Below are positions 1 to 10,536 of a stretch of DNA of 64,000 bases, piece by piece. The notes under the pieces were generated by a model. That model was not told where the DNA came from. It searched no databases and saw only the letters and a list, made by a program, of their open reading frames with translations. This DNA comes from Mytilisepta virgata (lineage: Eukaryota; Mollusca; Bivalvia; Mytilida; Mytilidae), in the NCBI GenBank assembly GCA_028015205.1, contig CM051520.1, positions 12,496,501 through 12,560,500 of the forward strand. The letters run 5' to 3'. The position numbers were made by a program, and so were the translations under genes. The number at the start of each line of letters is the position of its first letter. Position 1 is the first letter of the stretch.

Positions 1-120
1 TCTATAATTTTAAGTTTCGCATTCTGGATAACTAAAAATCGTTTTAAAAAAATCAAATACTTATATATGTATATGTAATTAAAATTATAAACAATGTAAT
101 TGAATTTTATTTTAAATTAG

Positions 121-187
121 GTGAAAGGACTTGGTACAATTGGATGTACACATTTAACCACACCCTATCCTGGTCTGTACATAGATC
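121..187 (+). CDS. EEP copy 1, exon C
   Basis: The acceptor ...AAATTAG precedes the exon and donor GTGAGT follows. It encodes VKGLGTIGCTHLTTPYPGLYID and leaves one base for the next exon. It carries the THL histidine motif and aligns with exon C of copies 2 and 3. Confidence 0.82.
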
Positions 188-3100
188 GTGAGTAAATATT
201 ACACATTTGTTTCTGTTCTATTCTGTTATGAGACATACATTTATATAAACTCTAGACGTTAAAATTATAGACTAGGCATTGATATAATATTAACTTAGAA
301 TGAAAAAAAAAATTGTTTATTACCAATCTCAAAAGCTTTATGAATATATAATATTAGTATCCAAGATTACAGAACTGTTCAACGTTACCGGATATTAAAT
401 AATTGCAGTTCATTGCTTCAAAGCCACAAAACAATTTAAATTTGTTAAAATATATAGTTATTTCTATTAAGATTTTAGGAATAGAATATAATATAAAGTT
501 CCAATCACCACTCTTTAATTAACCTCCGAGGGGAAAAAGATAGCTTTTTCGGTAACGTTCATAAAGTAATACAAAAGTTACCTACACCTAAAATTACATT
601 AAACAAAAATTAACACCCAATATGATACTATATATTGTAATCCAGCTACAGTACTACCACGACATTGGTAATATAAAATCTACTGATATGATTCGTTCAA
701 ATTTTGGAAAGAAGTATTTTCTTAATTCAAGTTCGTCCTTGAGTGGTCTTTGACGTCATTGTTTTAGTAATTTTGAATTTAAATTTTCTGTATAAGACTT
801 TTGGTTAAATAAACTTAAATACTTATGATGAACCACGATTCTTAAATATGTGTATACAGTATATCGACATTCATATAATAAAATTAACTCAGAATATTAC
901 AAATGCCCAGAAGGCCATTGGCCTCATTGGCCAACTAATATTTAGAACTAAGAAGCTTTCCTCTGTTTGGTTATTGTATATGTTGAATTTTAAATTTAGA
1001 ATTCTCGAATTTCAGATATCGAATATGAGAATTACGAATTTCGTACTTCGATATTGAATCTCAAATTTGGAATATCGAATCTCGTATGATCTTTATGGGC
1101 TTTCGTAGAATAGGGATCAGTCATGACATGTGAGTCCATAAATAACATCACAGCTCTCAGAAAATGTTAACAAAACACACATAAAAAAATTAAAAAAATA
1201 AAAACCACACAACATACAAGGATGGTCAGATTTAGAAAAAAACACTAAAGTTTGATGAGATGGACCAATTTAATTGGTACCTTAACCTTCTAACCTATCT
1301 AACAGACAGTCCTACATGTGTAGGCATACGATAAAATCTATTACAGTAGATTAGGAACGGTACACAATATATATCGATACCAACAGCAAGGTGCTCGTTA
1401 ATTTTGCAACTTTTGCTAACGTACTCACATATGTGATGATGTAACACTATTAAACAGACTACATAATTTAGTTCTGTAATTATATTTTCAGCCGAAGATC
1501 CTCCATTGTTTTCAAGTTATGAAGAACAAAACTTAAACAACACTCGAGAAGTACTACAATTTTTCAAAAAGAAACAGAGATTTATTCTAATGGGAGATTT
1601 AAACCAATCGCCTTCACGCAAAGATTTAGTGCCTCTCTTTTCAGGTATAACCTGTTAGTCAGAATCTGACGTTTGCTGTACAATACTGTGTCAAACCTTT
1701 ATAAGATACAAGTGATAAAAGTATTCTTTAAAAGAAACTTCGACACACTATATGTGGAGTTGTTTGAATAAGCATATATTCTAGTATCTAGGATACTCTT
1801 TGAAAAAGAATATTGAAGTCAGTATTAAAATTAACTCTTTGATAAGTATCAGTTCTCTCAAACGAGTCATATGTTAGTTCGTAATCTTTTGTTATAAAGT
1901 TGACCTGACTGTATCAGGTTCAGGATAATCAAACCACAGCTCTCTAATGCATGTAATTGTATACACCTCCAAAGCCCTACTATATTTGTGCAATATCATC
2001 GAATACAAATTTTTCCTGTGCCATAATTTACTATATCGTTGTTCTAAAACAAATACCCATTCATTTGACATATGTCTCATGTGCTATAGGATATAACGTC
2101 TCATATTTATAGGGGAAATATGTATAGCACTTTTCTAAAAATTAAATTTTCTGTGGTCACCAACGCCCAATTCTTATTGATATCTATTTAAAACAACGGT
2201 AATTGCTATTTTCATAATTAAATAATAACTGTATCTTTGTTCAGGATGATCAAACCACAGCTGTCTAATGCATGTAATAGTACATACCTCCAAAGCCGTG
2301 CTATAAAAGGCCAAGTATGAACGCTCAGTCTGCTTTTGAACACTGTATACAGTATTGTCACCGTGATATTAATAAAATGGTGAAACACAGAGTTACCCGG
2401 AAATATTAATTGAGAATTAAATCAATCAAGTTAATTAGCATTCAGAAAATAATAAAAAGTAGACGAAAGAAGTTTATTATATTTAAAACTTCTTATAATT
2501 CAGATAACTACAACGCAATATTGGCTACTGGTCTTGTTAATCCCTATGTTGATCATGGTGGACCAGGAACATTCCGCACTGTTAATATTCTGTCAGAGTT
2601 TAGAGATGGGGCATATATTTTGGACCACATCTTTCATAAAGGATTTAAAGTGACTGGAACTAAGGTAAATGAAATTGAACAGACTATCTAGGGAGAAATC
2701 TAAAAGAAATAACTCGTACACTGCAGAATATTATGAAAAGTTTACCAAAGCAAGACAAAGAGACGAAAATCCATATTAAGGAATTACGCAATGTATTATT
2801 ATAGTTATAGCTTTTGTAGTAAGTAAGGAGAAGAGACAGGTTGACATTTTTTTTAATTTTTTTTTTTTTTTTTGGAAAACGGTAGGCTAAAAGATATAGT
2901 ATAAAGACAGGAATATGTATAGATATATTACCTGTAATAAAATAGTATTTTATGCAGGTGGTATTTACTGAAAAGTAAGGCGTGCTTGTATACCTAAAAA
3001 GGCAGGCTAATCGATACCACGGAAAAAAATCTTTATGATCCAAGATCACTTTGCCAAACCCCAGAAAAGTTGCTTTATATGGTGGAACAGACAAGGCGAG

Positions 3101-3408
3101 TTAGCAAATATATATACTAGTATTATAATTTTAATGTAATTTTTCAGTAGAACGTAAATGTATATGTAAGTCTCGCTAGCATATGTCTGATTTCTAATAC
3201 AATTTATTTTATTGTCTAATTCTATCCAACGGGCCAAAATGCTTAGTAGATATCTCATTCCTTGTTTTATATTTTCCAGCGAATATTTGACAGATTGATA
3301 GATGTCGGAGAAACAAGCATTCCAATGTCAGACCATTATGGTGTGTCAGTTACCCTTGAAAGGAAAGGAAAGGAAAGGATGGTGGGAAGAAACCAGACAA
3401 AATACTGA
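121..3408 (+). CDS. EEP-family secreted phosphodiesterase/nuclease-like gene, copy 1 (exons C-F; 5' end outside window)
   Basis: Four exons are visible: 121-187, 1492-1644, 2504-2664 and 3280-3408. They join in frame (phases 1, 1, 0) and end at TGA 3406-3408. Encoded motifs are GCTHL (catalytic His region), MGDLNQSP (catalytic D-x-N) and MSDHYGVSV (catalytic Asp-His), as expected for the C-terminal half of an EEP-fold hydrolase (DNase I, neutral sphingomyelinase, APE1 superfamily). Exons A and B, with the signal peptide and the N/E catalytic residues, should lie left of position 1. The tail after SDHYGV is basic and short. An AATAAA lies at 3432-3437. All catalytic residues in the visible part are intact, so this copy is probably active. 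The substrate (nucleic acid, sphingomyelin or another phosphodiester) cannot be told from sequence. Confidence 0.82.
1492..1644 (+). CDS. EEP copy 1, exon D
   Basis: This 153-nt exon is the same length in copies 1, 2 and 3. The acceptor is TTTTCAG and the donor GTATAA. It encodes the conserved N-L-N-N-T segment and the catalytic MGDLNQSP motif. Phase 1 to phase 1. Confidence 0.83.
1918..2306 (+). repeat. Direct repeat pair in intron D-E of EEP copy 1
   Basis: About 65 bp at 1918-1985 (ATCAAACCACAGCTCTCTAA and following) recurs at 2241-2306 with a few changes. Both units lie in the intron between 1644 and 2504. Confidence 0.6.
2504..2664 (+). CDS. EEP copy 1, exon E
   Basis: This 161-nt exon follows acceptor ATTCAG and is followed by donor GTAAAT. 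It encodes GGPGTF, the FRDGAYILDHIF segment and ends in GTK at phase 0. It corresponds to the strand region before the last catalytic motif. Confidence 0.82.
3280..3408 (+). CDS. EEP copy 1, terminal exon F
   Basis: The acceptor is TTTTCCAG. The exon encodes RIFDRLIDVGETSIPMSDHY and then GVSV and a lysine/arginine-rich tail to TGA. The Asp-His pair is the last catalytic motif of the EEP fold. Confidence 0.82.
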   Translation, partial: RIFDRLIDVGETSIPMSDHYGVSVTLERKGKERMVGRNQTKY

Positions 3409-3431
3409 AAAAATCGAAAAAACACTGATCA

Positions 3432-3437
3432 AATAAA
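3432..3437 (+). promoter_or_regulatory. polyadenylation signal AATAAA for EEP copy 1
   Basis: An exact AATAAA begins 24 nt after the TGA of copy 1. The cleavage site is not visible from sequence. Confidence 0.5.
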
Positions 3438-4248
3438 GATTTTAACTGCAGAGTTTGTGATTTTTATTTATCCAAAATAAGATAGTTTAATTTATTAAAG
3501 TTACATGTATTTAAAATTGTCCTATAGATATATCACGTGAAAATATAGAATACTGATTTGAAGTGTTTGACATCGAATATTTATTCTATAACGTCAAGTC
3601 TAACATATGCCATCAAATCAATGACACATTTCTTGGAGAAAAAGACAACATACATAATAAACCTGTACGTGGTATGCACTATAAATATAGGCATTTCTCT
3701 GAATTGGGGAGGCCCTCCATTACAAACTTGGAACTCCAAGGGAGATTTCATAGTCAAAATCAGATAAACTGGCAAATCTGGCAAATACACAGAACACCTA
3801 GAAAGCAACAGTCATACTACTGACTCGGCAAAGGCATTTATAAACCTCTCACTTATATAACAGTTGCTATAATTCTGAGTTATTTACGGAAATCAGTAAT
3901 GCAAAAACAACCGACTCATAAGTCACACCAAAGAGCAGTGGTCAAGATATCTAAAGGAATTTCATAAAGACTATCCTTTATAAATTGTGAAATAGAAACT
4001 GAATATTTTTCTATTAACTCTTGGTATCTGCCAAATAATTTTTAAGGAAACGAAGGAGGCGTTATTTCTAATAGCCTTGATTCATCAGTCTACTACTCAG
4101 ACGCTTATATCTTATTTGGAATTCCGAGTAGTCGTACAAGCTCTAGAATAGCGAATTAATTGAGAGATATAGACTCCATATGCCGGAGAGGCAGGTATAT
4201 TACTACTGAGATGTGGAAAATTTATAATATTATGCGAACGGACATCAA

Positions 4249-4420
4249 CACGAACTTAATTTGCCTTCAGTTTGGACTCTCAACTGGGCTGTGAAGATGT
4301 CAACTTTTTCAACAACAAATCTTTATTTAACCAATGTACAAGACAGCAAATCAAAACAACAGAACAATATATCCAGAATTATTAAACTCAAATCGAAAGT
4401 CAACAATTAACTTTTGGCAA
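4249..4420. repeat. Dispersed repeat shared with 16645-16800
   Basis: Both places contain AACTTAATTTG, a variant of CAACTGGGCTGTGAAGATG, then CAAGACAGCAAATCAAAACA and ATATATCCA in the same order. Family not recognised. Confidence 0.5.
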
Positions 4421-5311
4421 AATTCAAATTTAACTCAATGTTCAGATATGGAACAATCTTATATTTTGTTAACCTTTCACAGGAGACCAGGTTTCACTTA
4501 TCTAATAAGTAGGTAGCTACACCTTTTAAGAAGGAAAACCCTCTTCAGACACTGAACTAAATTCAACTTTATTCAATATATCTTCAACAAGAATTTGACT
4601 TTTTAGCATCATGGTAATTTTTGAAAAGCATGCACTTCAATTAAAAAATAAAAGGATATTTATCAATTACAAAATTCGATAATATCAATATATATCTATC
4701 ACATTTTAGATACAGGAAATCAAAATTATACCTTTATTTAAATTAATCACATAAATATATGAAAAATATGGTTAAAAGGGGAAGTAAATCTCATGATTGT
4801 TACACCACCCTACCCCGGACAAAATTTTATACATCCTTCATACGATTTGTACATAATACAAACTAATCAAATGTCAGATTCAAAACAAAGTAAATGTTAG
4901 TCAAATGGGTTCTACTCTTTATGTTCTCTATCACGGACATTTTCGGAAATAGACTGAGATAAACGCTTTCTTTCCAATTCCTCATGTTCTCGTAAAACCT
5001 CCTGCTTTTCACTAGCAGTTCCTTTTTTCTATAAGGCAGACATCGTGCCTCCTTAAAAGCATAGTTCTTCACGGGATGCTTTTAAACCAATACTTGCGGG
5101 TGACGTCTATGATGTATAAAGGCAACATGTTGCTTTGTCGATACATGTATAAACGTACGGAATCTACGCTGAAATAAAATAATTCACAGACTCTGATATT
5201 AATAAACTTATTGCGAATTTTTCCCCAATGTATGACACATGAATTGAAGTTTTTACACAGAAAATTACACCCTTCACCATTACGTACTGAACAGTAAGGA
5301 TTTCAAATGGG

Positions 5312-5382
5312 TCACAGTGTACAACTGTCAAATTTCAAGTATTCATCATCATCCACATCAACTTGAAGAGCATCAGCCATAA
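5312..5382 (-). CDS. Possible terminal exon of a minus-strand gene
   Basis: On the minus strand a strong acceptor (GTTCTTTTTCAG) is followed by 71 nt reading MADALQVDVDDDEYLKFDSC and two more residues to a TGA at 5314-5312. The acidic peptide and the good acceptor look like a last exon or a small spliced ORF. The decayed coding stretch at 15970-16540 is on the same strand on the far side of the LTR element, so both could belong to one gene split by the insertion. No protein family recognised. Confidence 0.3.
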
Positions 5383-5587
5383 CTGAAAAAGAACATATTT
5401 ATAAGACAACATATACACGTTAGGCAACATGAAAATAAAATAAATATTTTGTATGATGTGTTTTTGTGAGGTGTAATTGTAAGTTTATATAATATTGACA
5501 AAATGAGGGATGAAATGTGAAACAGAATACAATAGTATGTATAGACGACTATTCTATGAACAGGGTTTTTGGAACCTCTATACATAC

Positions 5588-7044
5588 TGTAACGGGTCAC
5601 GGGTCTATTACATTTGTTTGGCAGTCACGCCCTCCCCCTTCTTTATTCATTTCGAAATTACTTTGGGTCACTCAATCTAAGAATAAAATCGTATCTTTTT
5701 AATTGTAAAAGACGTTATAACAAAGGCAAAGTTTTAATCCTTTTATTGTAAACCTGTATTTTCTCATTCACTACACTTGACAAATAACGTTAGTTCCGTC
5801 GGAAATGGAGTCCCCTTCATTTGGTTTTTTTTATCGAAAGTGTCATAATTTATGAAGTTTTCACTTACCTCAGCATATTTGTCAATTATTGTTGAATGTA
5901 GTTTTAATGTAAATATATTATGATATTTAGTGGTTTTGGTAACCTGGTCAAGTTTTGGGAGACTCAACATGTCGTTTCAAATCAGCCATATTTACTTGAG
6001 TCTCATGCCGTAAACTGGTCTATGCGACTCGTCGTAAAATAGCGTTCATACGTCAAATTGGAGTCTTTTGAGTCCCTTTTTACGTCAAAATCGAGTCTTT
6101 CGAGTTTCTTAAACATATAAAAGGCCGTTTTTGTATGAGCAATGTTAGTCGTGATCAGACACCCGTGGCGAAAGGTTGCTTAGCCAAAAGCCTAAATAAA
6201 AGAGCCTCCTCTAGAGTTTTCTTTAGCTACGACTAGATTATTTTAGCTTTCTACATAGATTAATTATTTAAAGGTTAGAAATATCCACAAGATTTATTTT
6301 GTATCAATTCTTGTTTACGCTTAAAAGATACTCGAAAGAAAGTACGTAACATTCCGTTGATTGAAAATACATAGAAAATAATTTGAAGGTGTAATATTTT
6401 CACATTTGTTTAGTTGCCGCCATAGACAGAAATTCAAACATTGGAGTCTCTATTCAGAATAATTACTATAATTAACTGAAATTCGTTACTTGATTAAAGA
6501 AAGTCACTTTGAATTAAATCTTGACTTCTTAATTCGTACGTATTAACGCCGGGAATATCATTATTATTTATATAATTACGGAATATCACAAAGATGGACG
6601 CGGAGCAGCATACACATATCTAATAAAATTCAGAACTTAATACTATAATTCCAAAGTAAAATTTGTACATTCTTATAACATAAGTTACTTAGCACTTGAC
6701 CAGAGTTACCCCATTAGCTTGCATATACAGTTTATTTTGGTGTATTTTATTATGTGTGTTTTGCTTAATTAAATATTGAAATGATGCACATGTATAGCAT
6801 GTATGTCGCGCTGTTATAATGAAGTTATAAAATTTATCCTGTATATTAAATAGTTAAATTTTACTGGATCGATTATTTCAGCCAACTTAATATAGTTTGA
6901 ATCTTATAATTCAGAGCTGATTTCCCTGCCATATCTGGTTGAGGCTCACATAGTTTGTTTATATATATATAGTTGACGGAGAATACTAGCTTAGGTTTCA
7001 CTTCAGAGTAACGAAAACGCTGTCAAAGGGGCGAAAACGTTACA
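5588..7044 (+). repeat. 5' LTR
   Basis: It begins TGTAACGGGTCACGGGTC and ends CGAAAACGTTACA. It is nearly identical to 14479-15934. A CATATAAAAGG box around 6113-6123 is a plausible TATA element for the element promoter, followed about 30 nt later by a GATCAGACACC region where transcription could start. Confidence 0.93.
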
Positions 7045-7062
7045 TTGGTGGCCAGTGTGGGG
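7045..7062 (+). other. Candidate primer-binding site
   Basis: The sequence right after the 5' LTR is TTGGTGGCCAGTGTGGGG. A PBS starting TGG (complement of a tRNA CCA end) within 0-5 nt of the LTR is expected for gypsy elements. The priming tRNA was not identified. Confidence 0.5.
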
Positions 7063-7126
7063 AAAACAATCTTATTTCATAGAGATTAGAACCTATACTG
7101 AAGTGAAACTGGAAAGTTGAATAAAT

Positions 7127-8677
7127 ATGTCTTTGACTACAACCCCTAGACAACCGAGTTTTGTGGTTTTAGAGGTAGATAAAAACAAGGAAGATACCTC
7201 GGGAGTCCGGTCACGGCTCCCCGCATCATCCTCGGATCTAGACTCAGATCATAGCAGGAGCCTGATTGATTTAACACCATCAGGAGAGGTTCAGATGCGG
7301 ATCAGAAGGGGGGTCATAAATGATTATATGACACCAAATTCTCAAACGGGTGTGACAGAAACTAACTCTTTACAAAGAAATTCTGAAAATAACGATGTGC
7401 AAAAACTGAGACAGGAACTAATTGAAATAAGGGAGAGAGAAAGCAGGATAATGGGTTTATTAGAGAGTCATTCAGGCGACGAACGTTGTCAGTTCAGTGA
7501 ATCTTGTGGAGGGGGAGATAGTAATACGCATACAGTTATCTCTGGCCACCTAGATAGTAGGAGGCGGAAACAGACAGATCTCCGCGGTCAAAATGATCAG
7601 TGCTATGGGCCCAGCACTAACTCTCCATGGCAGGCACCTCCAAATATTTTCACTGGGGGTTGTGAAACTGTCCAGATGGACAGAAACGGGTGTGTAGACA
7701 CCATGACTCCTCTTGTAAGAAGGAACACTAATGTGGGGAATGTGATTCAAAATATTGACAACTCTCTTTCAAATTTTCCTGTAAATAATAACAACTCTGT
7801 AGGTAATACTGTGCCTATGGTAACTGGACCTTCGACTCAGTTTAAACTAAAGAGGTCACCTACTTTTGACGGAACAGGTAGCTGGCAAGATTTCTTGGTA
7901 CAATTTGAAATGATATCTGCCGTGAATAAATGGGATAACGGAATGAAGGCTTATGAATTGGCCACAAGTTTACGGGGGGTAGCCCAAGGAATAGTAACGG
8001 ATATTGAACCTATAAAAAGACTTGATTATGATTACCTTGTATCTGCTCTCACATCACGTTTTGAGCCTTTAAATCAAGTTAACATGTATAAAGTGCAGAT
8101 GAACTCTCTCTATAGGAAATCTGGTCAAACTTTGCCAGAAATGGCTCAGGAAATCCGTAGGATAACTCGACTGGCTTATCCTACTGCACCCATTGAAATT
8201 AGGGATCAGTTAGCTAAAGACTGTTTTGTTCGTGCCATTAATGATCCAAAAATTCAGTTATCAATATTTCAGCGTGAACCCAAGACGATTGATGATTGTG
8301 TACGCTTTGGTCTTGAATATGAGGCATTTACAATTGATCAAAAGAGACTAAATACAAAACAAGGCATGCGCATGCTATCTGAAATTGACGACTTTGACGA
8401 AGACAATGTGGTTACACGCTTGGCTAAAATTACTGAGCAGATGGAGAAAGTGACAAATAATCAAAGTACTCCTATTAACAGAGTAATGACGTGTTTTTAT
8501 TGCGGAAACAAGGGTCATATAAAGAAAGACTGTAGAAAATATGACTGGGACAAGAGACATAACTGTGTTAAAACGGGAAAATTTGTTACGAATTCAAATA
8601 GCACCAAATCGGTTCGACAAAATTCGCAGTCAACGCAGACTGACTGCAGTGCTAATTTTAAAAGACAGGGAAACTAG
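7127..8677 (+). CDS. gag: gag polyprotein of the gypsy element
   Basis: This 516-codon ORF starts at the first ATG after the leader. The N-terminal 230 residues are polar and low in hydrophobic residues, with a short charged heptad-like stretch (about residues 90-110). From about residue 240 there is a capsid-like retrotransposon gag region (FDGTGSWQDFLVQFEMI and following). A CCHC zinc knuckle lies at residues 456-469 (C456, C459, H464, C469), for RNA packaging. The TAG at 8675-8677 directly follows a -1 slippery heptamer, so a fraction of ribosomes should continue into pol. No internal stop or frameshift was seen. Confidence 0.92.
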   Translation: MSLTTTPRQPSFVVLEVDKNKEDTSGVRSRLPASSSDLDSDHSRSLIDLTPSGEVQMRIRRGVINDYMTPNSQTGVTETNSLQRNSENNDVQKLRQELIEIRERESRIMGLLESHSGDERCQFSESCGGGDSNTHTVISGHLDSRRRKQTDLRGQNDQCYGPSTNSPWQAPPNIFTGGCETVQMDRNGCVDTMTPLVRRNTNVGNVIQNIDNSLSNFPVNNNNSVGNTVPMVTGPSTQFKLKRSPTFDGTGSWQDFLVQFEMISAVNKWDNGMKAYELATSLRGVAQGIVTDIEPIKRLDYDYLVSALTSRFEPLNQVNMYKVQMNSLYRKSGQTLPEMAQEIRRITRLAYPTAPIEIRDQLAKDCFVRAINDPKIQLSIFQREPKTIDDCVRFGLEYEAFTIDQKRLNTKQGMRMLSEIDDFDEDNVVTRLAKITEQMEKVTNNQSTPINRVMTCFYCGNKGHIKKDCRKYDWDKRHNCVKTGKFVTNSNSTKSVRQNSQSTQTDCSANFKRQGN

Positions 8678-10536
8678 AAAATGCTGGGGATAGGGACCGT
8701 TCACCAGCTATTGCCCTCGGGGAATCAAGGTCCATTAGTTTAATAAAGTCAAATAAACAAGACAGTTTGTTTGTTAAATGTTTTATTGTTGATATTTCTG
8801 TTAATTGTTTGATTGATACAGGGTCTACAAGTTGTGTTATACATCCCAGGAAGTATGAACTGCTTTCCGATGATGTTAAACCTGAAATGAAAAGAAATAA
8901 CCAGCAGCTTTGTTTGGCTGATGGTAGTTTTGTTAATACACAGGGTTCGGTGGAACTACCAATTTCTATTGGAAAACATACTTTTGTACAAAAATTTATT
9001 GTTGCAGAAATTGATGTCCCAGCCGTTTTAGGCTACGATTTTCTGCATGGGAATAATTGTACTATTAACATGGATGAAGGGGTGCTCATATTAGAAGACT
9101 CCCAAATAAACTGTATTAAAGAGAGTCAAATGAGTTCGACTTTCAAAATAAAATTGTCGGACAAGATAACTATTCTTCCTAATACCGAAGTTGTTACATC
9201 AGGGATTATAGAGGGTGACTCTAGTAGCATGATGAATGCTATAGTCCAGCCCATACGTTCAAAACACACTGAAAATGTGCTAGTCGCCAAAGCGCTAGTA
9301 GATCCCAGTTGTGGAAAAATACCCATAAGAATGGCAAATATAACTAACTGTGAACAAATTATGCAGCCTTCCACTTATGTTGCAACATGTGAACTTGTTC
9401 ATGTAGAGTTAATGTCACATGAATGTGGTATAGATAGACTCAGAAAACTGAGTTCTGGTGACGAGTCAAATGAGGTTTCTAGCCATTTACAGGAATTAAA
9501 GTTAAAGAGTAGTGAATTTCTTACTGAGGGTCAAATTAAACAATTAGATAGTCTTTTGAAAAGGCATGATAATACATTTTCTAAATCCAAATATGATTTA
9601 GGAAGGGCAACTGCCATAGAACATAAAATTGATACTGGTAAGGCTAAACCAATAAAGCAGGCACCAAGGCGATTACCTTTAACAAGAAGAGAAGATGTTG
9701 ATAAAGAAATCCAACGTCTTTTAGACTGTGGAATTATAGAACCCTCAAAAAGCCCGTGGGCATCAAGCATTGTACCTGTAACCAAACGGGATGGGTCCAC
9801 AAGAATATGCATTGACTATAGACCCCTAAATTCGGTAACTATTAAAGATTCTTATCCTCTAGCCCGTATAGATGATTCCCTTGATGCTCTGAGGGGTTCG
9901 CAGTGGCTACGTGTGCTTGATCTTTCAAGTGGATATTTCCAAGTTGCCTTGGATAAAAATGATAAAGATAAAACAGCTTTCACTAGTACAAAAGGCTTAT
10001 TTCATTTCAATGTAATGCCAATGGGTCTATGTAATGGTGTTGCCACGTTTCAACGCCTAATGGAATACACTTTAGCCGGACTTAACTGGCAGACCTGCCT
10101 CATTTACATAGATGATATTATAGTATTTTCAGACTCATTTGAATCTCATCTTTCTAGACTTAGTGAGGTCTTAGACAGAATAGCCATACAGGGACTGAAA
10201 GTTTCCCCAAAGAAGTGTAGTTTATTTCAAAAGCAAGTTTCTTTTCTTGGCCATATTGTATCAAGAGAGGGTATAGCAACAGACCCTGATAAAGTTGAGT
10301 GTGTAAAATCACGGCCATTGCCAAGAACTATGACAGACGTTCGAAGTTTTCTTGGAACATGCTCATATTATCGCAAATTCATTAAAAATTTTGCTGAAAT
10401 AGCCAGGCCATTACATAAGTTAACTGAGAAAAATTGTCCATTTGAATGGACTGATCAATGTGACAGAGCTTTTCATGAGCTCAAAATAGTATTAACGACA
10501 GCACCAGTATTAGGGTACCCAGATATGACAAAATAA
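8662..10536 (+). CDS. pol: pol, first part: aspartic protease and reverse transcriptase
   Basis: The frame is open from 8662 and entered by -1 frameshifting from gag. The protease has the catalytic DTG triad at 8815-8823 (DTGSTSCVIH), with a later VLGYDFL segment typical of pepsin-like retroelement proteases. The RT has the gypsy finger motif SPWASSIVPVTKRDG, the FNVMPMGLCNG motif and the catalytic YIDD at 10105-10116, then FLGHIVS and the thumb. The frame is broken by TAA at 10534-10536, between RT and RNase H. The same frame continues beyond, so this is a point nonsense change, not a natural ORF boundary. Confidence 0.9.
   Translation, partial: KTGKLENAGDRDRSPAIALGESRSISLIKSNKQDSLFVKCFIVDISVNCLIDTGSTSCVIHPRKYELLSDDVKPEMKRNNQQLCLADGSFVNTQGSVELPISIGKHTFVQKFIVAEIDVPAVLGYDFLHGNNCTINMDEGVLILEDSQINCIKESQMSSTFKIKLSDKITILPNTEVVTSGIIEGDSSSMMNAIVQPIRSKHTENVLVAKALVDPSCGKIPIRMANITNCEQIMQPSTYVATCELVHVELMSHECGIDRLRKLSSGDESNEVSSHLQELKLKSSEFLTEGQIKQLDSLLKRHDNTFSKSKYDLGRATAIEHKIDTGKAKPIKQAPRRLPLTRREDVDKEIQRLLDCGIIEPSKSPWASSIVPVTKRDGSTRICIDYRPLNSVTIKDSYPLARIDDSLDALRGSQWLRVLDLSSGYFQVALDKNDKDKTAFTSTKGLFHFNVMPMGLCNGVATFQRLMEYTLAGLNWQTCLIYIDDIIVFSDSFESHLSRLSEVLDRIAIQGLKVSPKKCSLFQKQVSFLGHIVSREGIATDPDKVECVKSRPLPRTMTDVRSFLGTCSYYRKFIKNFAEIARPLHKLTEKNCPFEWTDQCDRAFHELKIVLTTAPVLGYPDMTK
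8668..8717 (+). promoter_or_regulatory. -1 ribosomal frameshift signal at the gag-pol junction
   Basis: The heptamer GGGAAAC (8668-8674) lies in gag phase as G GGA AAC and is followed at once by the gag TAG. The pol frame is -1 relative to gag and open from 8662. After an 8-nt spacer, GCTGG (8683-8687) can pair with CCAGC (8704-8708), and loop bases AGGG (8692-8695) with CCCT (8714-8717). This gives an H-type pseudoknot at canonical spacing. The heptamer and frames are read directly; the pseudoknot is inferred. Confidence 0.72.

Larger units (their letters stand above)
3409..5311. other. Intergenic, repeat fragments only
   Basis: No coding exon was recognised. About 4125-4220 resembles, on the minus strand, the Penelope-like RT fragment at 49300-49390 (shared ACAAGCTCTRGAATA and ACTCCATAYGCCGG words). 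About 4249-4420 shares a diverged repeat with 16645-16800 (words around CAAYTGGGCTRTRAAGATG). The rest shows nothing recognisable. Confidence 0.5.

Noticed and set aside
2684..3258. Two minus-strand open frames opposite intron E-F of EEP copy 1
   Set aside because: They overlap intronic T/A-rich sequence, have low-complexity lysine/tyrosine content and lack supporting signals.
7550..7750. Minus-strand frame inside gag, and similar ones inside pol (for example 9126-9374, 9531-9812)
   Set aside because: Antisense shadows of the strong gag and pol frames with no independent evidence.
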